From assembly GCA_015478945.1 (NCBI GenBank), contig JABUQX010038758.1:1-22500 (forward strand): a stretch of DNA of 22,500 bases, in the 5' to 3' direction. Origin of the DNA: Trachelipus rathkii. Lineage: Eukaryota > Arthropoda > Malacostraca > Isopoda > Trachelipodidae. The notes under the pieces were generated by a model. It did no database searches and was not told where the DNA came from. It saw nothing but the letters and a program-made list of their open reading frames with translations. Shown here one piece after another: positions 18,343 to 22,500 of the stretch. The translations under genes were made by a program, and so were the position numbers. How positions within the stretch are numbered: position 1 is the stretch's first letter; each line of letters opens with the position of its first letter.

Positions 18343-18603
18343 TTGCATTTTCATGATGCAAATGGTCGGACTTGGGATTGTACTTCTTTGATTATTCTCC
18401 TACGAATAAGCATCGCTCCGTTGGAAGAAGTCACTCGGAGTGCCAAGAGGGGATTCTCTCTGGCATGGAGGCGCACATTATATATTCTTTCAATTCAAGT
18501 AAAATTAAAAACCTTTTATTTCTGTTCAATTTTTTTAAATATAAGTTCATACCTCACTGGTATTGCTTTTCTGATAAAATTCTCTGAAACGAAGCAACAA
18601 TAA
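18343..18603 (+). other. 86-codon open frame, doubtful
   Basis: A frame is open from ATG-like 18343 to 18603 and a second overlaps it in another frame (18372-18587). The first part is hydrophilic; the second half is hydrophobic (FYFCSIFLNISSYLTGIAFL) as expected from AT-rich DNA. I recognise neither, and two overlapping open frames with no homology argue against a real gene. Confidence 0.2.
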
Positions 18604-19025
18604 CTAACCTGAAGAAAAGTGCTGAAGAGGTTTAGATGGTGGATGGGTCTTGCAAGATCGAAGATTAAAATAATATAAATTATATTAACGAAATATTTAA
18701 TAATTACACCTCTCGCTTCATTTTATACATGAGAATATAACAAAGGTAGATCCTTCTTTGTTTTAAACTAAGCAATAAAATTACTACTATGGTGTTATAT
18801 ATAAACATAAATAAATCAAAGGTCACGACAACCTCTTAAACTTAAGACGTTAAGAAGATAAAAGAAATTAAAATATTAATAATAAAATTAAACCGTTTTC
18901 ACTAAACACTATATAAGAAAAACTTGAAATCCTTCTTCAAATATGTCGTCACTCCCTTTTCTGTAAATATAAAAATACATTGGATAGTTTAATAGATTTA
19001 ATCAGCTTTATTATAGGGGAGAACT
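18604..19025. other. AT-rich spacer
   Basis: No open frame, repeat or RNA signal supported. Confidence 0.35.
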
Positions 19026-19054
19026 GCTTTAGGTAATTATTACTTGGGATACGG

Positions 19055-19120
19055 ACGAGGAATCGAGCCTTAGTCCCTTGCCTTACCACTCTGTCGCTCT
19101 AACGATTTAGCCAAGGTAAC
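19055..19120 (-). mobile_element. tRNA-derived SINE-like sequence, minus strand
   Basis: On the minus strand an A-box-like TGGCTAAATCGTTAGAGCG (19113-19095) is followed exactly 44 bp later by a B-box-like GGCTCGATTCC (19069-19059), the spacing seen in tRNAs. The acceptor stem does not pair, so this is a decayed tRNA-derived element, not a tRNA gene. Confidence 0.6.
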
Positions 19121-19194
19121 AGCAGAGACGCTCCCTTCGGTATTTACCGACGTTTCAATGTTCTAGAAATTCATGCGACTTATAGTCATTCCGG

Positions 19195-19651
19195 AAGAGT
19201 GAAAAATCTATTCTTCGTAACATGAAAACTTTTCTCCATAAAAAATGCAATGATCTTTCTGATTTCTCTTTCTCACGCTCTTTCTGAAACTTTGCTAAAA
19301 GTGTCAACTCTAAATTTGTCTCATCCTCTTTTCATCCTCCAAAATATTCAGACGGCACAACTGCCATCTTACCTTTTACTAAAGCTGACCTCTTCACTCA
19401 GACCTATGCTTCTAATTCCACCTTGAAATATTTCGAAGTTAATCCTTTTTCTCCATATCCAGTCTAACAATTAATTTCTGCTAAAGACGATATTTCTGCT
19501 CTCTCGGTGCAACACTAAGAAGGCGTATAGTCTTAATAGTATCCTTCTTGAGGTTCTCAAAACTTGTGCTTCCAAGCTTGCACTTTGCTATGGTAAACTA
19601 TTTCGAAGTTTGAAGATTTTTGAGAAATGTTATAGGAGTGTTGATGTTTGA
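19195..19651 (+). pseudogene. Fragment of a second LINE (Jockey-like) reverse transcriptase region
   Basis: From 19195 the frame reads through FLHKKCNDLSDFSFSRSF, a stop where relatives have Trp, then NFAKSVNSKFVSSSFHPP, SDGTTAILPFTKADLFTQTY and ASNSTL, to SAKDDISALS. Near 19510 the frame shifts by one and continues NTKKAYSLNSILLEVLKTCA and SKLALCYGKLFRSLKIFEK until a stop near 19650. This order matches the region just before and at the start of the reverse transcriptase domain in Jockey-type LINEs of arthropods. The Gly-Pro-Asp-Gly motif expected after KKAY is lost (KKAYSLNS). No catalytic palm is present. It is distinct from the LINE at 7690-9216. Confidence 0.8.
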
Positions 19652-20190
19652 ATAGATCATACTTTACTCTTCAGTCGGAAATTATTGAACAAGATAAATG
19701 TTAGAATTCATTAACATCTTTAGAAAAGAATTTCTTAGCTGTCCGAGCCTCAAAAAAAAGCTGAAGGCTAGGTTGAGGTTAGGAGAGATGGTATTCCACA
19801 GAAACGAAGCTAACACTTAAACTATGGACGCTATTCAAGTGCTTAGAAAATACACACCTGCTCATACTCCTAGTATTAGTAAAGCAAGGCATTTAGACTT
19901 TTGCAAACACGTTGGCACTCTTATTTAAACAAAATCACAAATATTGACTAATTCAACAAAAAACCTTATAATAAGTCAGCATAATTCTAAACGAAAAAAT
20001 AATCAGTAATTAATTATTGCTAAGCAAAGTCTAAGGACTAATACTGATTGTGGTCTGATTTTGATAAAACTAACTATAACTATCACCTAAGCTAAGACTA
20101 ATGATTTAAAAATTAAAACACCTTACCTCTTTAAAAACTTTCTTTCTTCACTTCAAGGGAGTTAAAGACAATCCGATTGAAACACCTTTA
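19652..20190. other. Unassigned spacer
   Basis: No gene supported. A short stretch near 19768-19790 reads GCTAGGTTGAGGTTAGGAGA, loosely like the TTAGG motif but not tandem. Confidence 0.3.
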
Positions 20191-20200
20191 AAATAATAAT

Positions 20201-20293
<93 letters not shown>
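20191..20293. repeat. (AAT)n microsatellite
   Basis: About 100 bp of AAT repeats with one interruption at its left end (AATATTAAT). Confidence 0.97.
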
Positions 20294-20294
<1 letters not shown>

Positions 20295-20788
20295 CAAAGA
20301 TGCACAAATTTTAGCTTTCAGAAATAATAATATTAATCATTTCCTGAAAGTATAAAATATCATATTACAAACTTACAATTTTTGTGAATTGATATCATCA
20401 TAATTATATAATACAAATTTATATAATAAATATATAATTTTTCCTCGAATAAGTTTTAAAATTTTCGTAAACGGTAACTAATTAAATAATGAATTAGGCA
20501 AAAAAGGTATGAAACAGATACAAAGATCGAGTCTTACAATTCCTGCGCGCAGATTTTGCTTTTCCGCTGACTCATTTGAATTTAATAACATTCTTTATGT
20601 CTCTGACAGATGAACAAGCCTCACAAATCAAATGGACAAGCTTTTATGGCATTACAATGTAACAAATTAACTTAGAGCACGAGGTAGAGTGTCATAAACG
20701 TTGACAAATTTTAGCGTGAATTAACAAAACAAAAGCGCTTCCTTTCAAAATTTGAGGCAATAAATATCAGCTAAAGCAGTGCCAAGTG

Positions 20789-20789
<1 letters not shown>
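20294..20789. other. Unassigned spacer
   Basis: AT-rich, no open frame or repeat supported. Confidence 0.3.
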
Positions 20790-20858
<69 letters not shown>

Positions 20859-20896
20859 TATAATAATATATATATATTATATATATATATATTATC
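20790..20896. repeat. (TA)n tract
   Basis: More than 60 bp of pure TA followed by an interrupted part. Confidence 0.95.
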
Positions 20897-20902
20897 TATC
20901 AA

Positions 20903-20962
20903 TGTGTGTAGGTGTGTGTGTCTGTGTGTGGTGAAGGGTGTGTGGGTGTGGGTGTGGGTGGT
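20903..20962. repeat. GT-rich block with a G-quadruplex motif
   Basis: After (GT)n-like sequence, four G-triplets at 20936-20938, 20944-20946, 20950-20952 and 20956-20958 are separated by loops of 5, 3 and 3 bases, fitting the standard quadruplex pattern on the plus strand. The minus-strand open frame here is a repeat by-product. Confidence 0.8.
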
Positions 20963-21965
20963 TGTGACCTCTGCTGATCAAAAACATTTGAAGTAATAAA
21001 TCTCGCTATCAAAATTAATAACTTTGCCAGAATAATAATTATTAAAAAAGATATGAATAATTTGGAGAGGAATGAGAAGGAGGAATAGCATTGATTTCTT
21101 ATCAAAACGAGTTAGAGGCAAAGGTTTAAGAGAAGAATTTGGCTTTAGTAGAAAGAAGGTAAAATATATGTGAAAGTGACATAAAAAACAAATAGGAAAT
21201 AGGAAGAAGCAAAGTTACAACTTTACAACTTTCGTTCAAGTAATTAAAATTGTGGAATAAAGAAACAAAGTTTATCTCATTCTGTATGAAACAAAAGAGC
21301 TTTTGGTGAGAGGAAGAAAAAAAATTGAATATTATTTGTGCGAATTCTAGAAGAAATTTAAGCTATAGTAGTTCCTGGAGTTTGAAGGCGCCTGTAAAAC
21401 ATATAAACACGAAAACAATATGTTAAAACACCTTTTAGGAGGTTTAGCCGAAGAGAAGAATAAAACGTAAGCCTCTGTGATCCGAGTGAACTCTCCCTTC
21501 GAAGAAGTAATCATTACAAGAGAATTTAAAAAAGAATAGCAATTTCAACCTGTTTGCAGCTGCAAAATGACAAAAACGTCGTTTCATAAAGACAAAGACA
21601 TCTCCTGCCGAAGGCTCTAAAATGTAGATCGCTATATAGTAGGTAGAAGGTGATCGGTGGAACTCGAGCGAAAGAAAGGGTTAACATTATAAAGCGAATG
21701 GTTGAAAATTTGAGGACTAGTATGTTTCATTCACCCCAAGACGATTGTGGATATTAATAAATTCCTTTGCTAGCTGCTCATAGTTTTTCAAAATAGAGAA
21801 ATCGTAGTCGAGTTTACCAGATAAATCTCAAGATCTAAAAGAAAATGATGATTTCCTAGCACGGAGAATTTTTTTTCCTATTTTGGAATTTAGGTAGTCA
21901 AATAATTTGACATCGCCGGTAGAATTACGAGATAAATATAAAACCTGGGTTGTAGAGTCTTAGTC
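20963..21965. other. Unassigned AT-rich spacer
   Basis: About 1 kb with no open frame above 60 codons and no convincing repeat, apart from faint GTAGTCGAGTTT-like hints near 21800 that resemble the minisatellite downstream. Confidence 0.35.
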
Positions 21966-22075
21966 AAGGTCGTTTTTTTCCAATGAGCGAGGTCGGAGTA
22001 CGGGTCTGTTTATTCCAGTAGGTAAAATTTGAGTCCGAATCATTTTTTATCCAGTGAATGGAATTAAGAATGAGC
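21966..22075. repeat. 35-bp minisatellite, three degenerate copies
   Basis: Units start at about 21971 (CGTTTTTTTCCAATGAGCGA), 22006 (CTGTTTATTCCAGTAGGTAA) and 22041 (CATTTTTTATCCAGTGAATG), exactly 35 bp apart. Each is preceded by a GAGTCCGA or GGTCGGAGT-like piece. Confidence 0.65.
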
Positions 22076-22500
22076 TTAACTGTCAAGTTTGGGATCCAGA
22101 GTTGAATAGAGAAAAATGAAACTGTAGAATCGTTCAATTAAAATAAATTAATAATATAAATAAAAAAATCATTTAAAGCATAATTATAGTCACAAAGTTA
22201 AGGGTTATTCAATTTTAAAGAGTATTATTACTCCTATTCATGATTAAAATTTGATTATCTAAACTTGACATTAATAAAAGTAAATCAGTTTATTAGTAAT
22301 TTAATGTTCTTATTTATTTGAAAATAATTTTAACCTAGAAAATAGCCTGAAGATTCATCCAGTGGCAATGAAATGACTCATTATGGGTCAATAACATAAA
22401 TAATTACTGAAATATTCAGAAGAGTTTGAGACAAAGTTGCTCAGAAACTTTTCAGAGGAGTTTTAATTTGTCAATTTGGGCTTATTTAAAATAGGTGAGT
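22076..22500. other. AT-rich spacer to the end of the window
   Basis: No gene or repeat supported. Confidence 0.35.

Noticed and set aside
18338..18365. TTTGCAT and ATGCAAA short inverted repeat
   Set aside because: Only a 7-bp stem; expected by chance in a window of this size.

Overview
The window looks like AT-rich, intron-scale nuclear DNA from an animal, most likely an arthropod and plausibly a decapod crustacean. The evidence is a (TTAGG)n block (the arthropod telomere motif), very long (TA)n tracts, decayed LINE, mariner and Polinton relics, tRNA-derived SINE-like sequences and many satellites. No host gene with an intact reading frame was recognised. The species assignment is inference.

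Layout. 300-2103: a decayed capsid module of a Polinton/Maverick-type virus-like transposon, with a short basic virion-protein relic followed by a hexon-like major capsid relic, both on the + strand. 2104-2840: AT-rich tail without a recognised gene. 2840-5260: five or six unrelated minisatellites side by side, including a roughly 180-bp compound repeat, a GC-rich CpG-dense repeat, a TTGGCACTCA repeat, a 14-bp repeat, a GT-rich block and a complex AAGGTCAAGGCC-type repeat. 5374-5960: two long (TA)n tracts bracketing a small element with 17-bp terminal inverted repeats that carries seven TTAGG copies. 6240-7348: a broken mariner-like (Tc1/mariner superfamily) transposase on the - strand with one visible terminal repeat. 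7690-9216: a truncated LINE reverse transcriptase on the + strand. 9500-13590: repeated (TA)n tracts, a 167-bp direct repeat pair, a four-copy repeat of about 115-138 bp and a tRNA-like SINE. 13590-14890: a possible small ORF and a perfect 16-bp-stem hairpin. 14890-18165: a 19-monomer satellite array of about 185 bp per unit, built from two monomer types that suggest an old 1-1-2 trimer. 18180-19025: mostly unassigned. 19030-19120: a second SINE-like sequence on the - strand. 19195-19651: a second LINE fragment, Jockey-like. The rest holds (AAT)n, (TA)n, a GT/G-quadruplex block and a 35-bp minisatellite.

Nothing here works as a pathway. The window is a graveyard of mobile elements with satellite expansion around them. 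The most interesting items are the Polinton capsid relic, the TTAGG-carrying inverted-repeat element and the two-type satellite array. Frames of the relics change often, and homopolymer lengths vary between neighbouring repeat copies. Some frameshifts could therefore be uncorrected long-read indels rather than real decay.
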